Part shown: positions 33,942-42,785 of the stretch, piece after piece | Layout of the letters: every line of letters starts with the position of its first letter | Numbering within the stretch: the stretch's first letter is position 1 | NCBI GenBank assembly: GCA_964479465.1 | Contig: CAYZMG010000001.1 | Coordinates: 62,001 to 126,000, forward strand | DNA: 64,000 nt | Direction of reading: 5' to 3' | DNA from: CADCTB01 sp964479465 | GTDB lineage: Bacteria > Actinomycetota > Acidimicrobiia > Acidimicrobiales > AC-14 | Position numbers and translations under genes: made by a program | Notes under the pieces: model-generated | What the model saw: the letters and a program-made list of their open reading frames with translations, nothing else | Told to the model about the DNA's origin: nothing | Database searches by the model: none

Positions 33942-35291
33942 CTAGGTCACCTTCAGCTCGCCCGTCATACGCGTTCGGCGACGAGCGATCACCAGAACCG
34001 CCAGCGCCAGCCCGTAAGACACCCGGCCGATGGCGACTGCGTGCTGGGAGTCGAGGAGGACGGCGAAGAAGTACGGGTAGCCAGCCGCGGCGACGGCCGA
34101 CCAGGCGGGCCTGGCAGCCACTGTCGCCACCGCCAGCAGGGTGACGGCGTACCAGGGCTGGACGGGCGTCACCGCCAGGAGCAGGGCACCCAGGAGGAGG
34201 GCGCATCCTTGCGGCACCTCCGGCCGGCGCAGCAGCACCCAACCGGCCGCCCCGGCCAGGCCGGCGGCGGCGAGAGTGGCGGTGAGGGCCGGCGGCAGGC
34301 CGAGGAGGCCGGCGAGCAGGTAGCGGCCGCCCTCGCCGTAGCGCTCCTCCTCCAGGTAGCCCGGGAGGTAACCGAGGACGTCGAGGCCGGCGGTGGCCAC
34401 ATGCGGCAGGTAGGCCAGGGCCACGACGGCGGCGAAGGCGCCTGTCAGGCGGACGAGCGCGCGACGCCCGGTGAAGGCGGCGACGAACGCCAGCCCCACC
34501 ACCGCCGGGTACAGCTTCACCAGGAAGGCGGCTCCGAGCAGGGCGCCGGCCCACGCCGGCCGGCGCCGGGCGGCGGTCAGCAGAGCCAGGACGACGAACA
34601 GGGCGGCCAGGCCGTCGACGTGGGCGTTGTTGACCACCTCCACCACGGCCACCGGCGAGAGGGCGTAGAGCGCGGTCCACCGCTCGTCGCGCTTCCATGC
34701 CCGCAGGACCGCCGGCAGGAGGGCGACCAGGGCCATGTCGCCGACGAGGCCGGCGATCTGCCACGCCTTGTGCCGGGCCTCGATCCCGGCCACCTGGTAG
34801 ACGGCGGTGAACCACGCCTCGGCCACCGGTGGGTAGATGGTGCGCACGGTGGGGCGGTTGATGCGGGTGCAACCGGGATCGCGTTGGAGCTGGGCACAGC
34901 CCTCGGCGCCGGGCCACAGCCACTCCTCCCGCAGGTCGCTCAGGTGCGTCGAGCTCGGGGTGTAGCGGTAGGGGCTGGTGCCCGAGACCTGCACCCGGCC
35001 GTCCCAGGCGTAGCGGTAGAGGTCGTCGGAGAGGATGGGCTGGCCGGCAAGGGCGACCAGGCGCAGGACGAAGGCCACGGCGACGATCGCCGGCACCGCC
35101 ACCCGCTTGGGCAGGCGCAGGGCGCAGACCACGCCGGCCCCCCAGACGACGGCCCACGCAGCCAGGCGGACGAGCAAGGCCCAGCGGTCGTTCCGGAGCG
35201 GCTCGGCGGTGACGAAGCTCAGGCACAGGCCGGCGCCGGCCAGGGCGGCGACGGCGAAGCCCGCCGCCGCCTTAGGCCTGCTGGGTGGCAC
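33942..35291 (-). CDS. GT-C fold membrane glycosyltransferase (polyprenol-phosphate-mannose mannosyltransferase-like)
   Basis: 449 residues from GTG 35291, which overlaps the epimerase 3' end by 20 bp; the start is uncertain. About 10-12 hydrophobic segments. Motifs of the lipid-linked mannosyltransferase (GT87/MptB-like) group: acidic loop LSDDLYRYAWDGRVQVSG after the first helices, TIYPPVAEAWFTAVY, NNAHVDGLAALFVVLAL and LVKLYPAVVG. Predicted to transfer a sugar from a polyprenyl-phosphate donor on the outer face of the membrane. Confidence 0.75.
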   Translation of the reverse strand: MPPSRPKAAAGFAVAALAGAGLCLSFVTAEPLRNDRWALLVRLAAWAVVWGAGVVCALRLPKRVAVPAIVAVAFVLRLVALAGQPILSDDLYRYAWDGRVQVSGTSPYRYTPSSTHLSDLREEWLWPGAEGCAQLQRDPGCTRINRPTVRTIYPPVAEAWFTAVYQVAGIEARHKAWQIAGLVGDMALVALLPAVLRAWKRDERWTALYALSPVAVVEVVNNAHVDGLAALFVVLALLTAARRRPAWAGALLGAAFLVKLYPAVVGLAFVAAFTGRRALVRLTGAFAAVVALAYLPHVATAGLDVLGYLPGYLEEERYGEGGRYLLAGLLGLPPALTATLAAAGLAGAAGWVLLRRPEVPQGCALLLGALLLAVTPVQPWYAVTLLAVATVAARPAWSAVAAAGYPYFFAVLLDSQHAVAIGRVSYGLALAVLVIARRRTRMTGELKVT

Positions 35292-36309
35292 GGGCGAAGT
35301 CGGCCATGCCGGCGGCGAAGTCGACCTCGGCCACAAAGCCCAGGAGCTCGGCGGCGAGCGCCGGCGAGGCCACGATGTGGCGGACGTCGCCCAATCGCCA
35401 CCTGCCGGTGACGACCGGTTCGGGGCCGGCGCCGGCCAGAGCGGCGGCCAGGTCGCCGACGGTGTGGGGGGTCCCGCTGGCGATGTTGCAGGCGACGAGC
35501 CCATCGACCGGGGCGGTGAGGGCGGCCACGTTGGCCCGGGCCACGTCGGTCACGTGGACGAAGTCCCGGGTCTGGCCGCCGTCCTCGAAGACCTCCGGGG
35601 CCCGACCGGCGGCGACGGCGCTGCGGAAGATCGACGCCACGCCGGCATACGGCGTGTCCCGGGGCATCCGGGAGCCATAGACGTTGTGGTAGCGAAGGGC
35701 GACGGCGGTGGCGCCGGCCTCCCGGGCCCAGAGGGCGCACAGGTGCTCCTGGTGGAGCTTGGTGGCGGCGTAGACGTTGCGGGGGTCGACGGGCGCCGAC
35801 TCGTCGATCGTGTCCCACGAAGCCCGGCTCCCGCACCCGGCCACTGGGCAGGCGGGGTCAAAGCGGCCCGCCGCCAGGTCGCCGGGAGTGCGGGGCCCCG
35901 GGCGCACGTCGCCATGGGTGGGACACCGGTACCGGCCCTCGCCGTAGACCACCATGCTGCTGGCCACGACCAGCCGCCCGGTGAACTGGCGCCGCCACAG
36001 CGCCTCCAGGAGGCGGGCCGTGCCGAGGTCGTTGTCGGTGACGTACCCGCTCACGTCGCCGAAGTCGACGCCCAGGCCGACCTTGGCCGCCTGGTGGCAC
36101 ACGGCGTCAACGCCGGCCACTGCGGCCGGGGCCACGCCCGGCTCGGCCAGGTCGGCCACCATCAGCTCGGCCCGTGGGTCGAGGTAGTCCGGCACGCCGG
36201 CGTGGGCCGCAAGGTTGTCGACGACTCGCACGTCGGCCCCGCCGGCCAGCAGCTCGTCGACGACGTGGGACCCGATGAAGCCGGCGCCACCGGTGATGAG
36301 AACTCTCAT
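35272..36309 (-). CDS. NAD-dependent epimerase/dehydratase (extended SDR) with cysteine insertion
   Basis: 345 residues. Rossmann motif TGGAGFIGSH at the N-terminus; catalytic Tyr180-x3-Lys184 (NVYAATK). Residues 127-160 hold an insertion YRCPTHG with CPVAGCG (Cys129, His132, Cys154, Cys159), a possible zinc site. A similar CP-x-CG insertion occurs in sugar epimerases annotated as dTDP-L-rhamnose 4-epimerase, which is a tentative guess at function. The start overlaps the kinase stop (ATGA) and the end overlaps the glycosyltransferase, so regulation and cell-surface sugar genes share an operon. Confidence 0.82.
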   Translation of the reverse strand: MRVLITGGAGFIGSHVVDELLAGGADVRVVDNLAAHAGVPDYLDPRAELMVADLAEPGVAPAAVAGVDAVCHQAAKVGLGVDFGDVSGYVTDNDLGTARLLEALWRRQFTGRLVVASSMVVYGEGRYRCPTHGDVRPGPRTPGDLAAGRFDPACPVAGCGSRASWDTIDESAPVDPRNVYAATKLHQEHLCALWAREAGATAVALRYHNVYGSRMPRDTPYAGVASIFRSAVAAGRAPEVFEDGGQTRDFVHVTDVARANVAALTAPVDGLVACNIASGTPHTVGDLAAALAGAGPEPVVTGRWRLGDVRHIVASPALAAELLGFVAEVDFAAGMADFARATQQA

Positions 36310-37529
36310 GCGAGTGGCAGGCGGATGGTGAATCGGCAGCCCTGACCCTCGTTCCGCACCGTGATGTCGCCCCGGTGGGCCTCGACCAGGCCCCGGGCGA
36401 CGGCCAGCCCGAGGCCGGCGCCACCGTCGCCCGGCGTGCGGGCGGCGTCGCCCCGGTAGGCCAGCTCGAAGACCCGGGGCAGGTCGGGGTCGGGGATGCC
36501 GCCACAGCCGTCCCGCACCGACACCAGCGCCGCGGCCCGGTCGTCGTCCAGCGCCGCCTCCACCCACACCGTGCCGCCGCGAGGCGTGTGGCGGATGGCG
36601 TTGTCGAGCAGGTTGCGGACCACCCGGGCCATCTCGGGGATGGACAGCTCCACCACCGGCGTCGGCGACGCCACGTCCCCCCGCAGGTGCACGCCCTTGG
36701 TGGTGGCGGCCAGGGACACGCCGGCCACCGCGTCGGATACCAGCTCGTCGAGGGCGATCTTCTCCATCTCCAGGTGGAGGGCGCCGGCCTGGATGCGGGA
36801 CAGCTCGAAAAGGTCGCCGACCAGGCCGGCCAACCGGTCGGTCTCCCGGCCCATGGTCCGGTAGTAGCGGGCCACGGTCTCGGGGTCGGTCACCACGCCG
36901 TCCTCCAAGGCCTCCACCATGGCCCGGATGCCCGACAGCGGCGTGCGCAGGTCGTGCGACACCCAGGCCACCAGCTGGCGCCGGCTGTCCTCGGCGGCGG
37001 CGGCCTGCTCCCGGGTCTCGGCCAGGCGGGTCAGGGCCGCCTCCAGCTCGGCGGAGAGGCGCCGCAGCTCGCTCGGCCCGCCGGCCGCCGCGCCGGGCAC
37101 CACGGCGGCCCCGTCGTCGCCGATGCGCTGGGCCAGGTCGCCCAGGCGCTGGCTGGCCCTCGCCACCCGCTCACCGAGCGCCAGCGCAGTCACGAGGCCG
37201 ACCGTCGCCGCGGCCACCGTCACGACGAGCAGGGCCCGCAGGTCGTGAGTGGAGATGAACATGGTCGCCGCCGTCCCCACCAGGGCGACGGTGACGGCCA
37301 GGACCGGAGTGAGGGCGGCCACGCTGGCCTGCACCGCCAGCGTGGCGTGACGCAGGACCCGCAGGAGCAGGGCGGCGACGGCGGCGGCCACTGCCGCCGA
37401 CCCGAGCGCCCATCCCAGCAGGACGCTGGTGTCCTTGGCGCCCATGCTGGCGTCGGCGGCGAGCAGGGTGGCAGCCAGAATGCCGGCGGCGGTTACGGCG
37501 CCGAGCAGGAACCAACGTCGACCCTTCAC
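36306..37529 (-). CDS. Two-component sensor histidine kinase
   Basis: 407 residues, GTG start. Four hydrophobic segments in residues 5-120 (7-25, 37-57, 65-92, 98-118) with hardly any extracytoplasmic domain, then a HAMP-like/coiled linker, HisKA with His192 in WVSHDLRTPLSGI, and HATPase boxes (NLLDNAIRH, RDGCGGIPD, GGAGLGLAVARGLVEAHRG). The lack of a sensor domain suggests that it senses the membrane or a membrane partner. Directly downstream of its OmpR-type regulator. Confidence 0.93.
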   Translation of the reverse strand: MKGRRWFLLGAVTAAGILAATLLAADASMGAKDTSVLLGWALGSAAVAAAVAALLLRVLRHATLAVQASVAALTPVLAVTVALVGTAATMFISTHDLRALLVVTVAAATVGLVTALALGERVARASQRLGDLAQRIGDDGAAVVPGAAAGGPSELRRLSAELEAALTRLAETREQAAAAEDSRRQLVAWVSHDLRTPLSGIRAMVEALEDGVVTDPETVARYYRTMGRETDRLAGLVGDLFELSRIQAGALHLEMEKIALDELVSDAVAGVSLAATTKGVHLRGDVASPTPVVELSIPEMARVVRNLLDNAIRHTPRGGTVWVEAALDDDRAAALVSVRDGCGGIPDPDLPRVFELAYRGDAARTPGDGGAGLGLAVARGLVEAHRGDITVRNEGQGCRFTIRLPLA

Positions 37530-37575
37530 GCGGCTTCGCCGCCGTGAATATCCATGGAGCGGCCTCCCGGGCCGC

Positions 37576-38280
37576 TCATGGCTCGAACCGGTAGCCGACG
37601 CCCCACACCGTGCACACGTGGCGGGGGTCAGCCGGGTCGGGCTCGACCTTCTCCCGCAGCCGGCGCACGTGGACGGTCACCGTCGAAGTGTCCCCGTAGG
37701 CGAACCCCCACACCTGCTCCAGGAGCTGCTCCCGGCGGAACGCCCGCCGGGGGTGGCGCATCAAGTGCACGAGGAGGTCGAACTCCCGCGACGTGAGCGC
37801 CACCAGCTGACCGTCACGCCGGGCTTCGTGGGCGACGGTGTCGACTTCGAGGGCGCCGGCCCTCAGCGTCGTCGGCTGCTCGCCGGCGGTCGCCACCGCC
37901 CCTCCCGCCCGCCGGAGCACGGCTTTGATCCGCGCCGTGAGCTCACGGGGCGAGAACGGCTTGGACACATAGTCGTCCGCCCCCAGCTCGAGGCCCACGA
38001 TGCGGTCGGCCTCCTCGCCGCGGGCCGTCAGCATGATCACCGGCACCGGCGCCGCAGCCCGCAGCCGCCGGCAGACCTCGAACCCGTCGAGTGAGGGGAT
38101 CATGAGGTCGAGCACGACCAGCTCGGGTGGATCGGCCAGTGCGCGCTCCAGGGCCACGGCGCCGTCGTAGGCCACGTCGACCACGAAACCCTCACGCTCC
38201 AAGTAGCGGGTCACCACCTCGGAGATGGTCAGGTCGTCCTCCACCACCAGGATGCGCGGTGGTGAGACAGTGGAGGCCAC
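37576..38280 (-). CDS. OmpR-family response regulator
   Basis: 234 residues from GTG 38280; an ATG at 38304 is in frame and would add 8 residues. Receiver domain: LVVEDD, Asp58 in VVLDLMIPS, TAR switch, KPFSPRE. Winged-helix DNA-binding domain at the C-terminus (LTSREFDLLVHLMRHPRRAF, VTVHVRRLREKVEPDP, WGVGYRF). Forms a two-component pair with the next gene (46-bp gap). Confidence 0.93.
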   Translation of the reverse strand: MASTVSPPRILVVEDDLTISEVVTRYLEREGFVVDVAYDGAVALERALADPPELVVLDLMIPSLDGFEVCRRLRAAAPVPVIMLTARGEEADRIVGLELGADDYVSKPFSPRELTARIKAVLRRAGGAVATAGEQPTTLRAGALEVDTVAHEARRDGQLVALTSREFDLLVHLMRHPRRAFRREQLLEQVWGFAYGDTSTVTVHVRRLREKVEPDPADPRHVCTVWGVGYRFEP

Positions 38281-38391
38281 GGGTCGATTGTGCCCCAGCC
38301 CCATCCGCTCGGACCGGTGGCGGCGGAGAGTTCACAGAATCGTCAGCACTTCGGTCGCGGTTCGCAAGCACCTACCGGGGAGACTCCCTCC

Positions 38392-39048
38392 ATGCCCCAC
38401 GTCGTCATCCCCGTCCTCAACGAGGCCGGGGCCCTCCCGGACCTCCTGGCCGCCATGCCGCCGGGCTACACCGCTGTCGTCGCCGACAACGGTTCCACCG
38501 ACGGCTCGGGTGACATCGCCCGGCTCATGGGCGCCGTCGTGGTCGACCAGCCGGTGCGGGGCTTCGGCGCCGCCTGCTGGGCCGGTTTGCTGGCTGCCGA
38601 GCCGGAGGACGGAGTCGTGTGCTTCATGGACGGAGACGGCTCGCTCGATCCCGGCGACCTCCCGGGCATTGCCGCACCGGTGCTCGCCGGCGCGTGCGAC
38701 CTGATGCTCGGCGCCCGCCGGCCCACCGCCGCCGGCGTCTGGCCGCTCCATGCCCGTGTCGCCAACCGCTTCCTGGCCTTCGAGATCGGGCGCCGTACCG
38801 GTCACAAGCTGGTCGACATCGGCCCCATGCGAGCGGCCCGGCGTGACGATCTGCTCGCCCTCGGCATCGAAGACCGGCGCTTCGGCTGGCCGCTGGAGAT
38901 GGTGCTGCGCGCCGCCGCCGCCGGCTGGCGCATCGACGAGCTGCCCATCCCCTACGCGCCTCGCACCGGCAAGTCCAAGGTCACCGGAACGGTCAAGGGA
39001 ACGATGCGGGCGGTGCGGGACATGAGCCGGGTGCTGGCGACGGTATGA
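38392..39048 (+). CDS. Family 2 glycosyltransferase (dolichyl-phosphate-sugar synthase-like)
   Basis: 218 residues from ATG 38392 preceded by GGGGAGA. GT-A fold motifs: VVIPVLNEAGALPDLL, VVADNGSTDGSGDIA, FMDGDGSLDPGDLP (metal-binding DGD) and RRFGWPLEMVLRAAAAGWRI. Lacks a C-terminal membrane domain, so it may use a polyprenyl phosphate acceptor as dolichol-phosphate-mannose synthases do. First gene of a five-gene overlapping operon; the stop overlaps the next start. Confidence 0.85.
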   Translation: MPHVVIPVLNEAGALPDLLAAMPPGYTAVVADNGSTDGSGDIARLMGAVVVDQPVRGFGAACWAGLLAAEPEDGVVCFMDGDGSLDPGDLPGIAAPVLAGACDLMLGARRPTAAGVWPLHARVANRFLAFEIGRRTGHKLVDIGPMRAARRDDLLALGIEDRRFGWPLEMVLRAAAAGWRIDELPIPYAPRTGKSKVTGTVKGTMRAVRDMSRVLATV

Positions 39049-39680
39049 ACCTTCTCGTCATGGCCAAGGCACCGGTCGCCGGCCGGGTCAAGACGCGACT
39101 GTGCCCGCCGTGCACGCCGGCGGAGGCAGCGGCGATCGCCGAGGCCGCGCTGGCCGACACGCTGGCCGCAGTGGCCGCATGCGGCGCCGGCCGGCGCATC
39201 GTCGCCCTCGCCGGCGCTCCCGGGCCGTGGCTCCCGGCCGGCTTCGAGGTCATCCCACAGGTCGACGGTGGGTTCGACCGCCGGCTGGCCGCGGCCTGGT
39301 CGGCGGCCGGGGGTGCCGGCGTGCAGATCGGCATGGACACCCCCCAGGTCACGCCCGCCCTCCTCGACGGCGCACTGGCGGCGCTCGACGACACCTCCGC
39401 CGCGCTCGGCCTCGCCGTCGATGGCGGGTGGTGGGCCATCGGCCTGCGCCGGCCCGACCCCCAGGTCTTCACCGGCGTTTCCATGAGCACGGAAACGACA
39501 GGGGCTGCGCAGCACACCCGCCTCCTCGACCTCGGGCTGTCGGTGACCATGCTGCCGGCGCTGGTGGACCTCGACACCGTGGCCGACCTTCCTGCGGTCA
39601 CCCAGTCCGGGTCGGCCATCCGCACCGCGGCGCAGGCTCGGAGAATAGGCATGCTCCCCGGCACGGCGGCCGTGCGATGA
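39045..39680 (+). CDS. DUF2064 glycosyltransferase-like protein
   Basis: 211 residues. N-terminus MAKAPVAGRVKTRLCPP matches the nucleotide-sugar/nucleotide-binding loop of the DUF2064 (TIGR04282) family, with GMDTPQVTPALL and DGGWWAIGLR as later conserved blocks. In other genomes these accompany GT2 glycosyltransferases, as here. ATGA overlap with both neighbours. The precise reaction is unknown. Confidence 0.8.
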   Translation: MNLLVMAKAPVAGRVKTRLCPPCTPAEAAAIAEAALADTLAAVAACGAGRRIVALAGAPGPWLPAGFEVIPQVDGGFDRRLAAAWSAAGGAGVQIGMDTPQVTPALLDGALAALDDTSAALGLAVDGGWWAIGLRRPDPQVFTGVSMSTETTGAAQHTRLLDLGLSVTMLPALVDLDTVADLPAVTQSGSAIRTAAQARRIGMLPGTAAVR

Positions 39681-40291
39681 CGGCGCTCATCGAGAGCCCC
39701 GTCGTCCTCCGGGCCCACACCGGCGAGACGCTCGAGCTCGACCTCGGCCGCTGGCACGATCCCGCGACCGAGGAGGAGGCCGACCTGCTCGAGACGGTCG
39801 GCGGCCCGGTGATCGACCTCGGCTGCGGGCCCGGCCGCCTCGTCGTCCGCCTGGCCTCGCAGCGGGTGCCGGCGCTGGGCGTCGACTCGTCGCCGTCGGC
39901 CATCGCCCTGGCCCGCATGCGGGGCGCGACGGTCCTCCAGCGCGACATCTTCGGCCCCCTGCCGGGCGAAGGGCGCTGGGGCACCGCCCTGCTCTTCGAC
40001 GGCAACGTCGGCATCGGCGGCGACCCCACCCGGCTCCTGCGGCGCTGCCGCCAGCTCACCGGCGGCGGGGGCGAGGTGGTGGCCGAGGTCCAGCCCCCGG
40101 GCACGGGCTGGCGCCGGCTTACCGCCTGGTTCGAACGAGAGGGCCGGCGCAGCGAGTCCTTTGCCTGGGCCGTCGTCGGCGCCGACGCCATCGCCGGCCT
40201 GGCCCGCAGAGCCGGCTTCGAGGTTGACGCCCTGACACCCACGCCCTCCGGCCGCTGGTTCGCCCGCCTCCAGGCGACACAGTTCACATGA
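39677..40291 (+). CDS. Class I SAM-dependent methyltransferase
   Basis: 204 residues. SAM motif I VIDLGCGPGRLVVRLA, then VPALGVDSSPSAIALARMRG (acidic end of beta2) and a later FDGNVGIGGDP. Operon position between DUF2064 and the oxidoreductase, with 4-bp overlaps on both sides. Substrate unknown; a glycan or glycolipid is suggested by the neighbours. Confidence 0.82.
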   Translation: MTALIESPVVLRAHTGETLELDLGRWHDPATEEEADLLETVGGPVIDLGCGPGRLVVRLASQRVPALGVDSSPSAIALARMRGATVLQRDIFGPLPGEGRWGTALLFDGNVGIGGDPTRLLRRCRQLTGGGGEVVAEVQPPGTGWRRLTAWFEREGRRSESFAWAVVGADAIAGLARRAGFEVDALTPTPSGRWFARLQATQFT

Positions 40292-41505
40292 CCGTGCGGC
40301 TGCCGGAGCCGCTGCAGCGCCTGACGACCGACCCCGACGCGCCGCTCCGTCAGGGCGCCTACCGCTCCGCACTACGAGACGAGCGGCTCGCCGCCATCCT
40401 CGGCGCCTCGCTCGGCATCCTCTTCTCGATCTGCTTCGTCACCGGGCTGTACTCCCACATCCAGCAGAACCCGGTGTCGTGGCTGCCCATCCGGCCCCGT
40501 CCCGCCGGCCTCTACCGGTTCACCCAGGGCCTGCACGTGGCCGCCGGGATCGCGTCGGTCCCCGTGCTCATCGCCAAGCTTTGGGTGGTCTGGCCCCGGT
40601 TCGTGTCGTTCCCCGTGGCCCGGCGGCTCAGCGGGCTGGTCGAGCGCATCGGCCTTTTCCCGCTGGTCGCCGGCGGCATCTTCATGACGTTCTCGGGCGT
40701 GGCCAACATCGCCCAGTGGTACCCGTGGCGGTTCTCCTTCACCGCCTCGCACTACTGGATGGCCTGGGTCACCATGGGCTCGATCGTCGCCCATGGCGGG
40801 GCCAAGTGGGCCATCGCCCGGCGCAGCCTGGCCCGCTCGTCCCGCCGGCCGGCGCTGGCCGAGGCCGACCCCGAACTGGGCACGACGGCCGAGCCGCCCG
40901 CCGGCGCCGGCCTGACCCGACGCGGCCTGCTCGCCACCGTTGCCGCCGCCTCCGGCATCCTCACACTCACGACGATCGGCCAGACCGTCCGCCCGTTGCG
41001 GCGCTTCGGCCTGCTGGCCCCCCGTGACCCGGCCACCGGCCCCCAGGGCCGCCCCGTGAACCGGGGCGCAGTCAACGCCGGCGTGGTCGACCTGGCCCAG
41101 TCGCCGTCCTACCGGCTGGAGGTCACGGGCCGGGTCGCCCGCCCGCTGTCGCTCGACCTCGCCGGCCTGCGGGCCCTGCCGGCCCACGCCACGGTCCTGC
41201 CCATCGCCTGCGTGGAGGGGTGGAGCTTCTCGGCGCCGTGGAGCGGCGTCCGCATCCGGGACCTGCTGGCGATGGCCGGCGCCGAGCCCGGCCGGACCAT
41301 CCTCATCGAGTCGCTGGAGCCCCAGGGCGCCTACCGCACGTCGACCCTCAACCCGGACCAGGCCGGCGACCGGGACACCCTCCTCGCCCTGACCCTCGAC
41401 GGCGAGACCCTCGCCCTCGACCACGGCTTCCCCTGCCGGCTCATCGCCCCCAACCGCCCCGGCGTCCTCCAGACCAAGTGGGTCAGCAAGGTCGTGGTCC
41501 TGTGA
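40288..41505 (+). CDS. Cytochrome b561-like/molybdopterin oxidoreductase fusion
   Basis: 405 residues. Residues 35-185 form four membrane helices with His residues in TQGLHVAAG, ASHYWMAW and VAHGGAKW that could bind haem. A twin-Arg segment TRRGLLATVAAASGIL (211-226) leads into a sulfite-oxidase-fold molybdopterin domain with candidate Mo ligand Cys308 in LPIACVEGWS and GFPCRLIAPNRPGVLQTKWV. This looks like the YedY/YedZ (MsrP/MsrQ) functional pair fused into one chain, in the reverse order of assembly from a separate exported enzyme. Substrate unknown. Confidence 0.8.
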   Translation: MTVRLPEPLQRLTTDPDAPLRQGAYRSALRDERLAAILGASLGILFSICFVTGLYSHIQQNPVSWLPIRPRPAGLYRFTQGLHVAAGIASVPVLIAKLWVVWPRFVSFPVARRLSGLVERIGLFPLVAGGIFMTFSGVANIAQWYPWRFSFTASHYWMAWVTMGSIVAHGGAKWAIARRSLARSSRRPALAEADPELGTTAEPPAGAGLTRRGLLATVAAASGILTLTTIGQTVRPLRRFGLLAPRDPATGPQGRPVNRGAVNAGVVDLAQSPSYRLEVTGRVARPLSLDLAGLRALPAHATVLPIACVEGWSFSAPWSGVRIRDLLAMAGAEPGRTILIESLEPQGAYRTSTLNPDQAGDRDTLLALTLDGETLALDHGFPCRLIAPNRPGVLQTKWVSKVVVL

Positions 41506-41918
41506 GCGCCGAGCCCGGCCGCGGCAGGTTCTGGATCTCCGCCGCAGTGGGCTGGGCGGTCATCGGCTGGGGGGTCTACGGCATCTTCTCGAACAGCCTC
41601 GACACCCGGCCGGCGAACCTGGCCAAGTTCGTGGTCGGCGGTGCGCTCCTGCACGACCTTCTCGTCGCGCCAGTGGTCATCCTGGCCGGCGTGCTCATCG
41701 CCCGCGCCGTCCCCGCTCGGGCCCGAGGCCCGGTGCAGGCCGCGCTGGTGGTCAGCGGAATCGTGGCCGTCTTCGCCTGGCCCCTGCTGCGGGCCTACGG
41801 GCTGGCGGCCAACAACCCGACGTCGCTCCCCCACAACTACGGGCTCAACCTCGTGGTCGTGCTGGGCGTGGTGTGGGCGGTGGCCGCTGCCGCCGTCGTC
41901 CTCAAGTTCAGGGACTGA
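41502..41918 (+). CDS. Small integral membrane protein of the oxidoreductase operon
   Basis: 138 residues, GTG overlapping the previous stop. Three or four hydrophobic helices (about 11-31, 42-68, 77-95, 110-135) and little polar sequence between. I do not recognise a family. Tight coupling suggests that it works with the cytochrome/molybdopterin fusion. Confidence 0.7.
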   Translation: MSAEPGRGRFWISAAVGWAVIGWGVYGIFSNSLDTRPANLAKFVVGGALLHDLLVAPVVILAGVLIARAVPARARGPVQAALVVSGIVAVFAWPLLRAYGLAANNPTSLPHNYGLNLVVVLGVVWAVAAAAVVLKFRD

Positions 41919-41958
41919 GCTACCGACAATCGCGAGGACGACCCAACGCCGGGGCGGG

Positions 41959-42600
41959 ATGCGGAGGCACACGGTGGACGACGGACTGCGCGAGCCCGCA
42001 AAGGTGACGCGTCTGCTGGGGTGGCTCACTGCGAGCCTGCTGGTCGCGGGTGCAGTGTCGGCGGGAGCGGTCGGCGCCAACAGCGATGCCGCCGACCGTC
42101 GGGTGGTGACCGCCGCCGGCGCCGGCCTCGCCGGCGTAGACGCGCCGACGACGACGACCGAGCTGGTCCCGCCGCCGACGACGGCGGCTCCGGTCGTCTC
42201 GACGACGGCCGCCGTCGCGCCCACGACCACGGCGGCGCCGCCGACCACGGCACCCCGTCCCACCACCACGACGACAAAGGCGCCGGCCCCCACGACGACC
42301 AAGGCCGCCGGCGTCAGCCTGACCGTGGTCAACCAGCACCCCTTCGCCGTGAAGCTGACCGTGAACGGACGAAGCTTCACGCTCGCCCCCGGCCAGCAGT
42401 CGGGACCGGTGGCCATCACCATGGCCGCCGGCGGCAACGATGTCGTCGAGGTCACGCTCGTGCAGGAGCCCTCGTGCGGGACGGGCGACGCCGGCGGCTA
42501 CTTCCCGAAGCCGGGCAACTACACGATGATCGTCACGGCCAGCCCCGGCCTCTGCCAGCCCGGCATGCCCGGCCCGGTCATCAAGGTCACGCCGGCGTAG
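41959..42600 (+). CDS. Exported protein with Thr/Pro-rich linker
   Basis: 213 residues, ATG after GGGGCGGG. One hydrophobic segment (about 20-40) can serve as signal or anchor. Residues 60-117 are almost entirely Thr, Pro and Ala (TTTTTKAPAPTTTKA), a typical glycosylated cell-wall-spanning stalk. The C-terminal 95 residues form a small domain (VSLTVVNQHPFAVKLTVNG) with two Cys (SCGTG, GLCQPG) likely to be disulfide-bonded. Function unknown. Confidence 0.7.
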   Translation: MRRHTVDDGLREPAKVTRLLGWLTASLLVAGAVSAGAVGANSDAADRRVVTAAGAGLAGVDAPTTTTELVPPPTTAAPVVSTTAAVAPTTTAAPPTTAPRPTTTTTKAPAPTTTKAAGVSLTVVNQHPFAVKLTVNGRSFTLAPGQQSGPVAITMAAGGNDVVEVTLVQEPSCGTGDAGGYFPKPGNYTMIVTASPGLCQPGMPGPVIKVTPA

Positions 42601-42633
42601 GTCAGCATCCGGCGACAGAAGGACGGCCGCCGA

Positions 42634-42679
42634 CGTTTGGTCAATTGGGGGGGCTATAGCGCCGCCGATTGACCAAACG
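42634..42679. terminator. Perfect 12-bp inverted repeat between convergent genes
   Basis: 42634-42645 (CGTTTGGTCAAT) is the exact complement of 42668-42679, with a 22-nt loop. Lies between the stop of the Thr/Pro-rich gene and that of the minus-strand lipoprotein. Probably a bidirectional terminator; the AT-rich stem is unusual in this genome, so an operator is also possible. Confidence 0.5.
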
Positions 42680-42740
42680 CTCGTGCCGACCGCTCCCCGG
42701 CGGCCTCGTCACCGCCCAACTATGGACGCCGGCGCGCCGA

Positions 42741-42770
42741 AGGGGCCGGAACCCGTAGGTCCCGGCCCCT
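42741..42770 (-). terminator. Terminator hairpin of the duplicated-domain lipoprotein gene
   Basis: Nine-base arms AGGGGCCGG/CCGGCCCCT at 42741-42749 and 42762-42770 with a 12-nt loop, 16 bp past the stop of the minus-strand gene. Confidence 0.65.
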
Positions 42771-42785
42771 GCGAGCGCTGGGGAA

